Notes: a model not told the origin generated them from the sequence alone. A stretch of DNA of 64,000 nt from UBA8079 sp049601915 (GCA_049601915.1 JBMYRB010000003.1:124001-188000), one strand, 5' to 3'; counted from the stretch's first letter, positions 27,013-36,405 are shown. Translations and numbers: made by a program.

Positions 27013-28389
27013 ATGAAAGCTATTATCTGTGGTGGCGGTCAGGTTGGATCGAGTATTGCGCGCGAGCTGGCCTCGGAGCGTGTCGATGTAACCGTTATCG
27101 ATCAGAGCCCGGAGCTGATCCGGCGCATTCGCGACACGCTGGATGTAACCACGATGATTGGTTTCGCCTCGCACCCCGACGTGCTTGAGGCGGCCGGTGC
27201 GCGTGATGCCGACATGATCGTGGCCGTTACCTTCGCCGATGAAGTGAACATGATCGCATGCCAGGTCGCGCACTCGCTTTTCGACGTGCCGATGAAAATT
27301 GCCCGTGTCCGTTCACAGGCCTACCGAAACCCGATTTGGGCTGATCTGTTTTCGCGCGATCATATGCCGATCGATGTGATCATCTCGCCCGAAATCGAAG
27401 TGGCCCGAGCTATCAGCCGACGTTTCACAGTGCCGGGTTCTTTCGAGATGATCCCGCTGGCCAACAACCGGCTGCGGCTGATCGGTGTTCGCTGTGAAGA
27501 GGAATGCCCGATCCTCAACACGCCATTGCGTCAGTTGACGACGTTGTTTCCGGATTTGCGGCTGTCAATCGTCGGCATTATCCGCGAAGGCAAACCGATG
27601 GTACCGAACAGCGACGATCATTTGGAGCCCGGTGACGAAGTCTATATCGTCATCGATGCCGAGCATGTCCCGCGCGCCATGGCGGCGTTTGGCCATGAGG
27701 AACAGGAAGCGCGCCGGGTCATCATCATCGGCGGAGGTAACATCGGTCAGAGCCTCGCGGCGGATATCGAAGAGCGCTTCTCCGGCATCACCGCGCGGGT
27801 CATCGAGTTGAGCAAGGAGCGCGCCGAAGAAGCGGCCAACGCGCTGAGCAAGACGAATGTCATCCATGGGGATGCGCTCGATCCGGAAATTCTGGAAGAA
27901 GCCGGTGTCAGCAAGGCCAGCACGGTCGTGGCCATCACCAATGACGACGAGGTCAATATTCTCGCGTCATTGCTGGCGAAGCGCTATGGCGCCGAACGCG
28001 CGGTCACGCTCGTCAACAGCAATACCTACAACCCGCTATTGGCGCCCCTGGGTATCGACGTTGTGGTCAATCCGCGGGTCATCACGGTCTCGACGATCCT
28101 GCAGATCGTACGCCGGGGCCGCATTCGTTCGGTGCATTCGATCGGTGAGAACTTCGGCGAAGTCATTGAGGCCGAAGCGCTTGAGACGTCGAGTCTCGTC
28201 GGCAAGACGATCAAGGATGCGAAGCTGCCGGCGGGTGTCATTGTTGCATCCATCCTGCGCGAGGATCAGGTGCTGATGGTCACCAAGGATACGGTGATCA
28301 ATGTCGGTGACCGGATTGTCCTGTTCGCAACCAAGGACGCCGTTCGCAAGGTCGAGCGGATGTTCGCGGTTCGCCTTGAATTCTTTTAG
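27013..28389 (+). CDS. trkA: Trk potassium uptake regulatory protein TrkA
   Basis: TrkA is the cytosolic NAD(H)/nucleotide-binding gate of the TrkH/TrkG channel. The 458-residue protein has two RCK modules: Rossmann motifs IICGGGQVGSSIA at the N-terminus and IIIGGGNIGQSLA near residue 235, each followed by a TrkA-C domain. No channel gene is present here. It starts 60 bases after ntrX, as in many relatives. Confidence 0.96.
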   Translation: MKAIICGGGQVGSSIARELASERVDVTVIDQSPELIRRIRDTLDVTTMIGFASHPDVLEAAGARDADMIVAVTFADEVNMIACQVAHSLFDVPMKIARVRSQAYRNPIWADLFSRDHMPIDVIISPEIEVARAISRRFTVPGSFEMIPLANNRLRLIGVRCEEECPILNTPLRQLTTLFPDLRLSIVGIIREGKPMVPNSDDHLEPGDEVYIVIDAEHVPRAMAAFGHEEQEARRVIIIGGGNIGQSLAADIEERFSGITARVIELSKERAEEAANALSKTNVIHGDALDPEILEEAGVSKASTVVAITNDDEVNILASLLAKRYGAERAVTLVNSNTYNPLLAPLGIDVVVNPRVITVSTILQIVRRGRIRSVHSIGENFGEVIEAEALETSSLVGKTIKDAKLPAGVIVASILREDQVLMVTKDTVINVGDRIVLFATKDAVRKVERMFAVRLEFF

Positions 28390-28445
28390 GTAAGCCAAAC
28401 GTCCGGTGGCGAATGGCCGCGGTCCGGACATGACTGGAGTTGACC

Positions 28446-29318
28446 GTGCCGCGTGTTGCTTATGTGAACGGCCGCTACATCGAGCATCGTCACGCCGCGG
28501 TGCATATCGAAGACCGAGGCTATCAATTCGCCGATGGTGTGTACGAAGTCATTCATCTGTTTCGCGGCCGCCTTATTGATGAGGCCGCGCATCTCGATCG
28601 GCTGAATCGCTCGCTTGGTGAACTGAGTATTGTCTGGCCGGTATCACGCCCGGTGCTCGCACTGGCGATGCGGGAACTGGTCAGGCGCAACCGCTACGCA
28701 ACGGGTCTGGTCTATATCCAGATCACCCGCGGTGTCGCGCCGCGCGATCACATGTTCCCCGACGATACCCGGCCGGCATTGGTCATGACCGTACGTCCGA
28801 TCACCGAGTTTCCCGCGGAAATGCGGGAAGACGGGGTGAAGGTGATCACGATTGATGATTTGCGCTGGGCCCGCTGCGACATCAAGACCGTGTCGCTCCT
28901 GCCGAATATTCTCGGCAAACAGGCTGCTGCGGAGGCCAATGCGTTCGAGGCCTGGATGTGTGATGCCGATGGGTTTGTGACGGAGGGCACGTCATCGAAT
29001 GCCTGGATCGTCACCTCGGAGAGGACACTTGTCACCCGCCCTGCCGGACCGGATATCCTGCGCGGTATTACGCGCGAGGCGATCATTCGGATTGCCGGGG
29101 AGATGGGACTAGCGATCGAAGAGCGCAAATTCTCTCGCGAAGAAGCGCTTGAGGCGCGCGAGGCTTTCCTGAGCAACTCCTCCCATTTCGTGACTCCGGT
29201 GACAAGCATCGACAACACGGTCATCGCGAACGGGAAACCGGGTTCGCTGAGCATGACGTTGCACGAACGGTATGCGGAATTCATGGATTCGGCACCGCGC
29301 GCCCTCGACCGGGGATAA
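28446..29318 (+). CDS. dat: D-amino-acid aminotransferase-like class IV PLP enzyme
   Basis: The 290-residue fold-type IV aminotransferase has the PLP lysine in RCDIKTVSLLPNILGKQAA and the phosphate-site EGTSSNAW motif. It likely interconverts D-alanine and D-glutamate, though branched-chain or aminodeoxychorismate activity cannot be excluded from sequence. GGAG at 28436-28439 gives a good spacing to the GTG at 28446; a TTG two codons earlier is the other option. It lies between trkA and hfq. Confidence 0.88.
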   Translation: MPRVAYVNGRYIEHRHAAVHIEDRGYQFADGVYEVIHLFRGRLIDEAAHLDRLNRSLGELSIVWPVSRPVLALAMRELVRRNRYATGLVYIQITRGVAPRDHMFPDDTRPALVMTVRPITEFPAEMREDGVKVITIDDLRWARCDIKTVSLLPNILGKQAAAEANAFEAWMCDADGFVTEGTSSNAWIVTSERTLVTRPAGPDILRGITREAIIRIAGEMGLAIEERKFSREEALEAREAFLSNSSHFVTPVTSIDNTVIANGKPGSLSMTLHERYAEFMDSAPRALDRG

Positions 29319-29371
29319 AACCGCGAAATAGTCGTAACAAGGGCTGGAAATCCGAAGCAGGAAGCCTAACG

Positions 29372-29419
29372 TATAATGTCACATGTTCGAGGCGTCGTTA
29401 TGCGTCGGGAACATGTGAC
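29372..29419 (+). promoter_or_regulatory. Perfect 11-bp inverted repeat and TATAAT box upstream of hfq
   Basis: GTCACATGTTC (29378-29388) and GAACATGTGAC (29409-29419) form a perfect inverted repeat with a 20-base middle that itself contains GCGTCG twice. A TATAAT hexamer (29372-29377) sits just left of it, without a clear -35 box. No T-run follows, so it is not a standard terminator. It is either an operator or a structure in the hfq leader, which ends with a GAGG site 64 bases downstream. Confidence 0.55.
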
Positions 29420-29482
29420 GTAAAACAAAATCCGCACAGCACATAAAACAACCAACACAAGAACAAAGCTGAGGTAACCAAG

Positions 29483-29746
29483 ATGGCTGCAGAACGGTCA
29501 CAGAATGTTCAGGATGTATTTCTGAATACCATTCGTAAGAACAAAACTCCGGTCACGATCTTTCTCGTCAATGGCGTAAAACTGCAGGGCGTCGTGACTT
29601 GGTTCGACAATTTTTGTGTCTTGTTGCGGCGTGATTCCCACTCTCAACTTGTCTATAAGCACGCGATCTCGACGGTAATGCCGTCGATGCCGATCCAGCT
29701 CTTCGAGCCGGAGACGGATGAGGCCGACGTCGAAGCGGCTGAGTAA
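29483..29746 (+). CDS. hfq: RNA chaperone Hfq
   Basis: Hfq pairs small RNAs with mRNAs. The 87-residue protein has the Sm1 motif (QDVFLNTIRKNKTPVTIFLVNG region), the distal-face residues and the Sm2 motif with YKHAISTVMP. The acidic C-terminus (ETDEADVEAAE) is short, as in alphaproteobacteria. It starts with ATG eight bases after GAGG. hflX follows nine bases later. Confidence 0.98.
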   Translation: MAAERSQNVQDVFLNTIRKNKTPVTIFLVNGVKLQGVVTWFDNFCVLLRRDSHSQLVYKHAISTVMPSMPIQLFEPETDEADVEAAE

Positions 29747-29755
29747 CGACGCGTC

Positions 29756-31120
29756 TTGGGTAACAAAGAGTTCTCAGCGGCGGAGGAAACCGGCGCGCTG
29801 CCAACACGGACGTTGGTGCTCCAGCCCGTCATTCGCGGTGGCGCGGATGCTCATGGTGGGCGCAGGCCGGATACGATTCTGGAAGAAACCGCGGGCCTCG
29901 CGGGGGCGATTGCACTTGATATTGTAAGTATGCGGGCTGTGCTGCTAAACCGCCCGCGTCCTGCGACGCTCTTCGGTGGCGGCGTCGTCGAAGAGGTGCA
30001 TGACCGTATCGATGCCGATGAAATCGGCCTCGTTATCGTCGGCGGACCGCTGACGCCGGTCCAGCAACGCAACTTGGAACGCGCCTGGAAGTGCAAGGTC
30101 ATCGACCGTACCGGTCTCATTCTCGAGATTTTCGGCGCACGCGCACGGACACGCGAAGGTCAGCTCCAAGTAGAATTGGCTGCGCTCAGCTATCAGCGAA
30201 GTCGGCTCGTGCGCTCCTGGACCCATCTCGAACGGCAACGCGGCGGGTTCGGTTTCGTCGGCGGCCCCGGCGAGAGTCAGATCGAGATAGACCGACGCCT
30301 GATCGATGACAGGATCGCCCGACTTAAACGCGAACTTGAGCAGGTGCGCCGAACTCGCGGGCTGCATCGCCGCGCCCGGGCCCGGGTCCCGTATCCGTTG
30401 ATCGCACTTGCGGGCTACACCAACGCGGGGAAATCGACACTGTTCAACAGGATCACGGACGCGGAGGCGTATGCCGAGGATATGCTTTTCGCGACTCTCG
30501 ACCCGACCATGCGGCAACTCGAACTGCCGTCGGGTAGAACCGCGATCCTCTCGGATACAGTCGGGTTTATCTCGGATCTGCCGACAGATCTGGTCGCCGC
30601 CTTCCGCGCTACGCTGGAGGAAGTGACCGCCGCTGACGTGATCGTGCATGTACGCGACTGTGCAGACCCGGATACCGAGGCCCAGCAACAGGATGTCGAG
30701 GCCATTCTCGGTAACTTGCTTGCAGGCGTCGAGCGCGAACCCGATGACGACAGCGAGAAGAAGGGGCCGCCAGCGCAGCTGGAAGTTCTGAACAAGATCG
30801 ATCTGATGGATGCAGACGAACGCGCATTTCTGTCGGACCGGGCGCGCCATAGCGATGATGTGGTGATGCTGTCGGCTGAGACGGGAGAAGGTTGCGGGGC
30901 ATTGCTGGCGCGAATCGACGACATCCTCGCAGCCGGTGAGAGCGTTGAGACCTTCGATGTTTCGTTTGCCGATGGTGCGGCGCTGGCTTGGTTGTATGAA
31001 AAGGGTGAGGTCATTGAACGGATTGATACGGGTGAGAACGCGCGGATTACAGTGCGCCTGGCGCCGCGCGACGTCGCGCGGTTTCGCCGGCGTCTTGAGC
31101 AGAGGGCGGCCTCGCCATGA
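29756..31120 (+). CDS. hflX: GTPase HflX
   Basis: HflX is a ribosome-associated GTPase that splits stalled or heat-damaged 70S particles. The 454-residue product has the N-terminal HflX domain with the glycine-rich GGFGFVGGPGESQIE linker and the GTPase motifs GYTNAGKST (G1), DTVGFI (G3) and NKIDL (G4). The start is a TTG at 29756, nine bases from the hfq stop; no better start was seen before the conserved region. It overlaps the next gene by four bases. Confidence 0.95.
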   Translation: MGNKEFSAAEETGALPTRTLVLQPVIRGGADAHGGRRPDTILEETAGLAGAIALDIVSMRAVLLNRPRPATLFGGGVVEEVHDRIDADEIGLVIVGGPLTPVQQRNLERAWKCKVIDRTGLILEIFGARARTREGQLQVELAALSYQRSRLVRSWTHLERQRGGFGFVGGPGESQIEIDRRLIDDRIARLKRELEQVRRTRGLHRRARARVPYPLIALAGYTNAGKSTLFNRITDAEAYAEDMLFATLDPTMRQLELPSGRTAILSDTVGFISDLPTDLVAAFRATLEEVTAADVIVHVRDCADPDTEAQQQDVEAILGNLLAGVEREPDDDSEKKGPPAQLEVLNKIDLMDADERAFLSDRARHSDDVVMLSAETGEGCGALLARIDDILAAGESVETFDVSFADGAALAWLYEKGEVIERIDTGENARITVRLAPRDVARFRRRLEQRAASP

Positions 31121-31929
31121 GCTATCGACGACCCGATATGGAAAAGGTCTCGGATCTGATGGTGACCGCGGCGGCGGAGATAATCTTGCCGCGTTTTCGC
31201 GTATTGAAAGACGGTGAGATCGATGAGAAGGACGGCGGGGAGGTTGTCACCATCGCCGACATCGAGGCGGAAGCATGGCTGACGCAGCGGCTGCCGGACC
31301 TGGTGCCGGGCAGCACCGTGGTCGGCGAGGAAGCTGTATTTGCCGACAAAGCCGTGTTCGAGCGTCTGTCGGCGGATGAACCTGTCTGGGTCATCGATCC
31401 GGTCGACGGCACTTGGAACTTCGCAAACGGTCGGTCGACCTTTGCGGTGATCATTGCCTACGTCATTGCCGGCGAGGTCGAGGCCGGCTGGATCTATGAG
31501 CCGGTTTCCGGTGCCCTTGCGATGGGCGCGCGCGGTGATGGCGTGCACCTGGACAGACAAGAAGTCGTGCTCGGGCAGGCAGAAACTGAAACCGACTTTG
31601 TCGGCACAGCGGCCCGTTATCTGCGCGAGCGCGCCGAGCAGGCCCCGCAGACGGTCCGCGAAGTGTTCCCGCCGCGCTGTGCCGGCCATGAGTATGTGCA
31701 GATATTATCGGGCGAGCGGGCGTTTTCTGCCTACACGAAACTGTTGCCATGGGATCATGCAGCGGGAAGCTTTCTCGTTCGCGAGGCGGGTGGTCACAAC
31801 GCCCTGTTGGATGGCGGACAGTATGATTTGACGAAGCCGAAAGGCGATATGCTGACGGCACGCAGCCATGAGGTGTGGCAAAAAATACAATCCGTAATCG
31901 CATCTGGCGGGAACGACGCGCAGGATTAA
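31117..31929 (+). CDS. Inositol-monophosphatase-family phosphatase
   Basis: The 270-residue Mg-dependent phosphatase shows the metal-site motifs GEEAVF, WVIDPVDGTWNFANG and the C-terminal WDHAAGSFLVREAGG. Substrate could be inositol phosphate, histidinol phosphate or 3'-phosphoadenosine phosphate; sequence alone does not decide. Its ATG overlaps the hflX stop, so it belongs to the hfq-hflX run. It is the last intact gene before the decayed stretch. Confidence 0.9.
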   Translation: MSYRRPDMEKVSDLMVTAAAEIILPRFRVLKDGEIDEKDGGEVVTIADIEAEAWLTQRLPDLVPGSTVVGEEAVFADKAVFERLSADEPVWVIDPVDGTWNFANGRSTFAVIIAYVIAGEVEAGWIYEPVSGALAMGARGDGVHLDRQEVVLGQAETETDFVGTAARYLRERAEQAPQTVREVFPPRCAGHEYVQILSGERAFSAYTKLLPWDHAAGSFLVREAGGHNALLDGGQYDLTKPKGDMLTARSHEVWQKIQSVIASGGNDAQD

Positions 31930-31959
31930 CGGCTGCGACGGCGGCAGAAAAGGGGCCAG

Positions 31960-32199
31960 ATGGCAGATCAGGTGAAAGCAGCGTTTATTGGCCTTGGCGT
32001 GATGGGTTATCTGATGGCCGGGCATCTGCGCGCGGCGGGTCACTCGGTATCCGTTTACAACCGAACCGCGGCAAAGGCCGAGGCCTGGGTCGCGGACGGC
32101 GCGGGTTCGGCGCACGGAACGCCGCGTTTCGTGAGCCATCGTGCCAGGGTCATCGCGGAAAAATATTCTCGTGACGACCCGGAACCGGGAAGGGCCTAG
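31960..32199 (+). pseudogene. 3-hydroxyisobutyrate dehydrogenase-like gene, N-terminal remnant
   Basis: The ORF starts with the Rossmann segment of the family (FIGLGVMGYLMAGHLRAAGH, then SVYNRTAAKAEAW), but similarity ends at about residue 56 (near 32127) and the frame stops at residue 79. A full member has about 290 residues with catalytic lysine further on, all missing here. It overlaps the end of the TPR remnant on the other strand, so a deletion or rearrangement joined the two. Confidence 0.85.
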
Positions 32200-32696
32200 A
32201 AAAAGGTGCTTGCTCTGGCAATCTGGTCAACGCCCGTCGGCTGATGTGACGGCCGATATTACGCCATAACAAGCGAATTGCGACCCGCTGTAGCCACGCG
32301 GCTTCGGGGCGGATGCCTTTCGCCGCATGAATGCTCGCAAGTCCGAAGACAGCTTCGTGACTGCGCGCATCGAGCATCCAGGCGTCGCGGAACTGTTGGT
32401 CGGCACCATCGAGATCATCCATCCGGTGGAGTGATTGCCCGAGTGCGATGCGATAAGGGGTAAATCCTCGTTGAATATCAACCGCACGCGACAGATAGCC
32501 ATGCGCGCTATCGGCGTCACCGTCGCGCTGGGCAGTCAGATCGGACAGGAACCAGGTGTCGGGTTGATCGGGGTGAGATTCGATGAGCGATCAGCAGGTT
32601 TCCTGTGCCTCGCCAAGGCGCCCGACACGTACAGCCTCTGGCGCGTTGTGGAGTAAATCACTGAGCCTAGGTGCAGCGTTGCTGCCGTCCGCTTAT
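32150..32696 (-). pseudogene. TPR-repeat protein gene remnant with an in-frame stop
   Basis: On the minus strand one frame reads as tetratricopeptide-like helices (LSDLLHNAPEAVRVGRLGEA, then LGQSLHRMDDLDGADQQFRD and HEAVFGLASIHAAKGIRPEA), interrupted by a TGA after about the first 25 residues and bounded upstream by a TAA. No start with a family-like N-terminus is found. The end merges into the 3-hydroxyisobutyrate dehydrogenase remnant. Assignment rests on helix periodicity and is tentative in detail. Confidence 0.6.
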
Positions 32697-32837
32697 ACCC
32701 ATCGATATTCTCCCCGCCTTTCATGTGGCACGCACGAGGTGCGCGTGCGTTTTGCATCGCGGGGTGAATGTAGGAAAACGAGATTAATACATGTTTGACT
32801 TTTCGTTGGATTTTAAGGGATTAGTGGGTGTTCTGGC

Positions 32838-33641
32838 TCAAAGGCCCAGTTTTTTCGCTTGTTGCCAGCGTTCTTCCAATACATCCAATCCAACCTTTTC
32901 GAACTCATTGCCATCACTGCGTATCGACGTCTCGACATGGCGAAAGCGGCGTTCGAATTTGGCATTGGTCCCACGCAGCGATTCTTCCGGATCTATCTTC
33001 AGGTGGCGGGCGAGATTGACGCAGGAGAACAACAGGTCGCCCATTTCGTCCGCCAATCTTTCGGGATTCGTGGCATCGGATATCTCGGCTTTGAGTTCGC
33101 CCAACTCCTCTTCGAGTTTCGCGACGACCGGGCCAATGTCCGCCCAGTCGAATCCACTGCGCGCGGCGCGTTTTTGAAGTTTCTCTGCGCGGGTCAGCGC
33201 GGGCAGCCCAATCGGGACATCGTCGAGAAGGCTTGCTTCTTCGCCTCTTGCGCGGGATTTAGCGGCGCGTTCATTGGCTTTCTGCGTTTCCCAATTGTCG
33301 CGCAGACTGCTTTCGGGCTCGTGGTTTCCGGTGTCAAAAACATGGGGGTGGCGGCGCACCATCTTGCCTGCAATGGCGCCGGCGACATCTTCGAAGTCGA
33401 AGGAATCCTCTTCCTCGGCCATGCGCGCGTGGAACACGACCTGAAGAAGAAGGTCGCCGAGTTCCTCGCGCAGACCCTCGCGGTCGTCGCGCTCAATGGC
33501 GTCGGCAACTTCGTAGGCCTCCTCGATCGTATAGCGTGCGATCGACTTGAAGTCCTGGGCCACGTCCCAGGGGCATCCGTCGGTCGGATGGCGAAGTTGC
33601 GCCATGATGTTGTTGAGCCGATCGATGTTCCGCGTCGTCAT
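32838..33641 (-). CDS. mazG: Nucleoside triphosphate pyrophosphohydrolase MazG
   Basis: MazG hydrolyses NTPs and dNTPs to monophosphates and pyrophosphate, a housekeeping role. The 267-residue protein has two MazG domains: CPWDVAQDFKSI and EEAYEVADAI with EELGDLLLQVVFHARMAEE in the first, and LEEELGELKAEISD with DEMGDLLFSCVNLARH in the second. It is one of two intact genes among the remnants from 31960 to 36827; its own promoter should lie in 33642-33705. Confidence 0.96.
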   Translation of the reverse strand: MTTRNIDRLNNIMAQLRHPTDGCPWDVAQDFKSIARYTIEEAYEVADAIERDDREGLREELGDLLLQVVFHARMAEEEDSFDFEDVAGAIAGKMVRRHPHVFDTGNHEPESSLRDNWETQKANERAAKSRARGEEASLLDDVPIGLPALTRAEKLQKRAARSGFDWADIGPVVAKLEEELGELKAEISDATNPERLADEMGDLLFSCVNLARHLKIDPEESLRGTNAKFERRFRHVETSIRSDGNEFEKVGLDVLEERWQQAKKLGL

Positions 33642-33705
33642 TACAGGCCTCCGGTCAAACAGGGAGCAGAGCCTAGAGGGTGCGGAGAGTCGGTGGAATG
33701 GCGAC

Positions 33706-34112
33706 CTATTGGGCGAGCTGCAGATTCGTTAGCTCGTTGCCGATTTCGTGGAACAAATCCTGCAACTCATCGTTGGAAGGCGAGTCGAAGTAATGCGCTG
33801 GCGACGTGTCGCAATTTCGGCCCAGATCCTGGGTCGCGTTGTTATTCAACCGAAATGTGAGCGCCAAAATGATGATCCCCTCGGTCTTCACGGCGTTGCA
33901 CACGGTGAGCATGCGGTTGTTGATTTCGGTCGTCGCCGCGCTGCCTTCGTGGTGCCAAGAAGTCCTTCTCTGACGCGTCCGTAGGCCGTGTAATCGGCGT
34001 CGGGATTGTTGGGCAGGCCGGTCGGCCAATCGTACCACTGGTTCACGCCGTCGGTGTGGGCCGCGATAGCGAGCCGGGCAGGGCGCTGTTTCAGTCGTTC
34101 AACGAGGGTCAT
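33706..34112 (-). pseudogene. TadG-like pilus assembly gene, frameshifted C-terminal remnant
   Basis: Two minus-strand frames together give the end of a TadG/VWA-type protein: HTDGVNQWYDWPTGLPNNPD and YTAYGRVREGLLGTT in one, then AATTEINNRMLTVCNAVK, CDTSPAHYFDSPSNDELQDL and the end NELTNLQLAQ in the other. The shift is within about 33941-33956. Everything upstream of the motif HTDG is missing, so only the last quarter of the gene survives. Confidence 0.85.
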
Positions 34113-34230
34113 GTGGATGCCTCTGGAAGTTAAAGGATGACATCATAACAAAATCAACCAGTATATTAGTAAATAATTCATAACTATATGTATTAATGAG
34201 GTATTTAGATAAATCCTGTTGAGATCTATT

Positions 34231-34785
34231 TGGTGCCGCCGGCGTCGAGTTCGCCCTCGTGGGGAAGTTGTTCATTCTCACCATTCTGGGCACCATGGAG
34301 ATCGGCATGGTGCTCTCGACCGAGGCCCCGATGGAGGGGGCCGTGCGCGATGCGGCCCGTTTCGGTGTGACCGGACAGGATGAGGCGGAACGGCTGAGTA
34401 TCATCCAGGACATCATCACCGACCGGACTATCGGTCTCGTGGATACGGACGGGGCGCAGATCGATGTGCTGACCTACGGTAGTGTCGATGTCATCGGGGC
34501 GCCGGAACCCTTTATCAACGGTCCTCCCTTCAATGGCGTGTACGACGTCGGCGAGAGCTACACCGATGTCAACAGTACAGCCAGTGGGACCCGGATCAGG
34601 GCCTGGCAAGAGCCGGAAAGTCTGGTGAAGTGGCGCTTTATCGGGTGACCTATGACGCACCGTCGCTGACCGGGTTTCTCAGCCATCTGATCGGCGGCGG
34701 CGACTATGTCATTCAGCTTGTCGCCAGCATCGCCGTTCGAAACGCGCCCTACGACCTGGAGGATGGCGATGGAATTATCCAATAA
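34231..34785 (+). pseudogene. TadE-like pilus assembly gene, truncated and frameshifted
   Basis: The frame opens with GVEFALVGKLFILTILGTMEIGM, the single TadE membrane helix but without the start codon, and continues with EGAVRDAARFGVTGQ. Near 34605-34625 it shifts to another frame that gives VALYRVTYDAPSLTGFLSHL and ASIAVRNAPYDLEDGD, the normal TadE end. The spacer from 34113 to 34230 is A+T-rich and shows no gene. It points away from the tadG remnant, opposite to the co-directional order of intact tad clusters. Confidence 0.87.
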
Positions 34786-34981
34786 CGCCCGGTTTCTGCG
34801 CGATCGCCGGTCGGTCCGCATCCGGGCGACCGAGAAGGGCACGAGCCTGTGTGCGTCGCTGGTCGAGATGGAATCCCGTCACGCCGGCGCGCTCAATGCC
34901 GAGGATAAGACCCTGGGGGCGGTCTGGTTGTTGCTCCACGGCTTCGAGCGGGTCCGGTCCGACGACATCCAGTTCGGATAA
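34769..34981 (+). pseudogene. MarR-family regulator, C-terminal remnant
   Basis: This 70-codon frame starts inside the tadE remnant. From residue 8 on, RFLRDRRSVRIRATEKGTSL matches the wing of MarR-type winged-helix regulators, and the last helix ends in LLHGFERVRSDDIQFG. The DNA-recognition helix and N-terminal dimer helices are missing. It cannot be a working regulator; a junction between tadE and marR DNA lies near 34783-34800. Confidence 0.75.
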
Positions 34982-35102
34982 CGGCACTAAGCATATTTAA
35001 ATTCGGCGTTTTAAGCCGCTGAAACGGTTTCCGGCCTTGCCGCAACCCGCCGCCAATGTTCCAATCGGTCATCGATTGGGGCTGGGGAAGGCGGAGCAAA
35101 TC

Positions 35103-35885
35103 ATGACGTACTGTGTTTCACTCGAGGGCAAGCGCGCCATCGTGACCGGAGGTGCGAGCGGCATCGGCGCGGTGACCGCCGGTATTCTGCGCGATTTGGG
35201 TGCGGCAGTCGCGATTACGGACATCAACGAAGACGGACTGGCGACGGTGAGCGCGGAGCTTGGCGGTTGTCCGACATTCGTTTGCGATGTGTCGGACGAG
35301 TGGCAGGCGGAATCCACCGTGGCCGCGGCCGTCGAGGCCCTGGGCGGGCTCGACATCGCGGTCAATGCCGCCGGGATCGTGGACGAGGTGAAATACGCCC
35401 TCGAGCGGGACATGGAACGCTGGCAGCGGATCATGGACATCAACTTTAGGGGCACCTACCAGATCTGCCGGGCGGTCGCGCGGACAATGGTTCCGAACGG
35501 TACCGGCGCCATCGTCAACATCGCCTCGGTCAACGGCCCTGGCGGCTGGCCGCGACGCACGGCCTACGGCCCGTCGAAGGCCGCGATTATCGCGCTGACG
35601 AAGGAACTGGCCTGCGAATGGGGCCCGCACGGAGTTCGGATCAACGCGGTCGGGCCAGGCTATATCGCCACGCCGATGATTCAGGGCCTTGTCGACGAGG
35701 ACAAGATCGACACAGACCGGATCAACAACCGCACCCCCATGGGCCGACTCGGCACGCCGGCGGAAGTGGGGCAGGCGATCGCCTTTCTGGCGTCGGATTT
35801 CGCCTCGTTCATCACCGGCGAGACCCTGTTCGTCGACGGCGGCTGGATGGCCTATGGCGGCGCGGGCGACGTGAAGACGTTTTAG
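35103..35885 (+). CDS. SDR-family oxidoreductase
   Basis: A 260-residue classical short-chain dehydrogenase: NAD(P) motif GGASGIGAVTAG, the NAAG strand motif, serine in IVNIASVNG, and YxxxK in YGPSKAA. The acidic residue after strand 2 (AITDINED) suggests NAD preference. Substrate is unknown; similar proteins reduce 3-oxoacyl or sugar alcohols. The frame is open 22 codons upstream, but the ATG at 35103 gives the usual start. It is intact although flanked by dead genes. Confidence 0.88.
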   Translation: MTYCVSLEGKRAIVTGGASGIGAVTAGILRDLGAAVAITDINEDGLATVSAELGGCPTFVCDVSDEWQAESTVAAAVEALGGLDIAVNAAGIVDEVKYALERDMERWQRIMDINFRGTYQICRAVARTMVPNGTGAIVNIASVNGPGGWPRRTAYGPSKAAIIALTKELACEWGPHGVRINAVGPGYIATPMIQGLVDEDKIDTDRINNRTPMGRLGTPAEVGQAIAFLASDFASFITGETLFVDGGWMAYGGAGDVKTF

Positions 35886-35935
35886 CTGGCAATTCAGCGG
35901 TTTCTCCCCAGATCAGAACGGTTCACGTTCAATTC

Positions 35936-36405
35936 TCAGATGGTCATTTCCCGATAAATTTATTGCACAAGCATCGCTGGTATAACGCAGTGCTCGCCGT
36001 TCTGATTCTGCTGGCCTATTCCTTGGGCGATCTCGGATTCATTATCGACGTTCTGGGCTATGGCGTAGGGGTGATCATCGTCGCGCGCCTGATCTGGCGG
36101 TGTTCAACCCGCGCCAGCTCGGTCTTAACAAGTTCCATCCGGTTTTCGACGGCATAAGCTGGGCGAATGGGCTCACCCATCCGGCGGTCAGCAAAAGCCT
36201 GATCCTGGCGATTGCGGTGTCCGTCATTCTGGCGACCGTGACCGGACTCATGACGCTGGGCGATGGCGGCGAGGCGTTTGACGATCCCCACGAGGGCGTA
36301 TCCGCCATCGTGATCTGGGCCGTCGTTTTGCACGGGGGATACCTCTGTCTGGTGAAGCGGCCACTCGCGCGGTTCATGCTTTATTGGGACAATCCCAAAA
36401 AGTAG
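35936..36405 (+). pseudogene. Cytochrome b561-family gene, 5'-truncated and frameshifted
   Basis: The first frame gives RWYNAVLAVLILLAYSLGDL and LGYGVGVIIVARLIWR, then a one-base loss near 36101 moves the reading to a frame with FNPRQLGLNKFHPVFDG and DDPHEGVSAIVIWAVVLHGG ending in LYWDNPKK. These are helices of the b561/Ni-Fe-hydrogenase cytochrome b family with haem histidines in KHRW, HEG and LHGG. The N-terminal helix is absent. Confidence 0.8.

Noticed and set aside
30415..31689. 424-codon ORF opposite hflX and the phosphatase gene
   Set aside because: Crosses both real genes and has no recognised motif.
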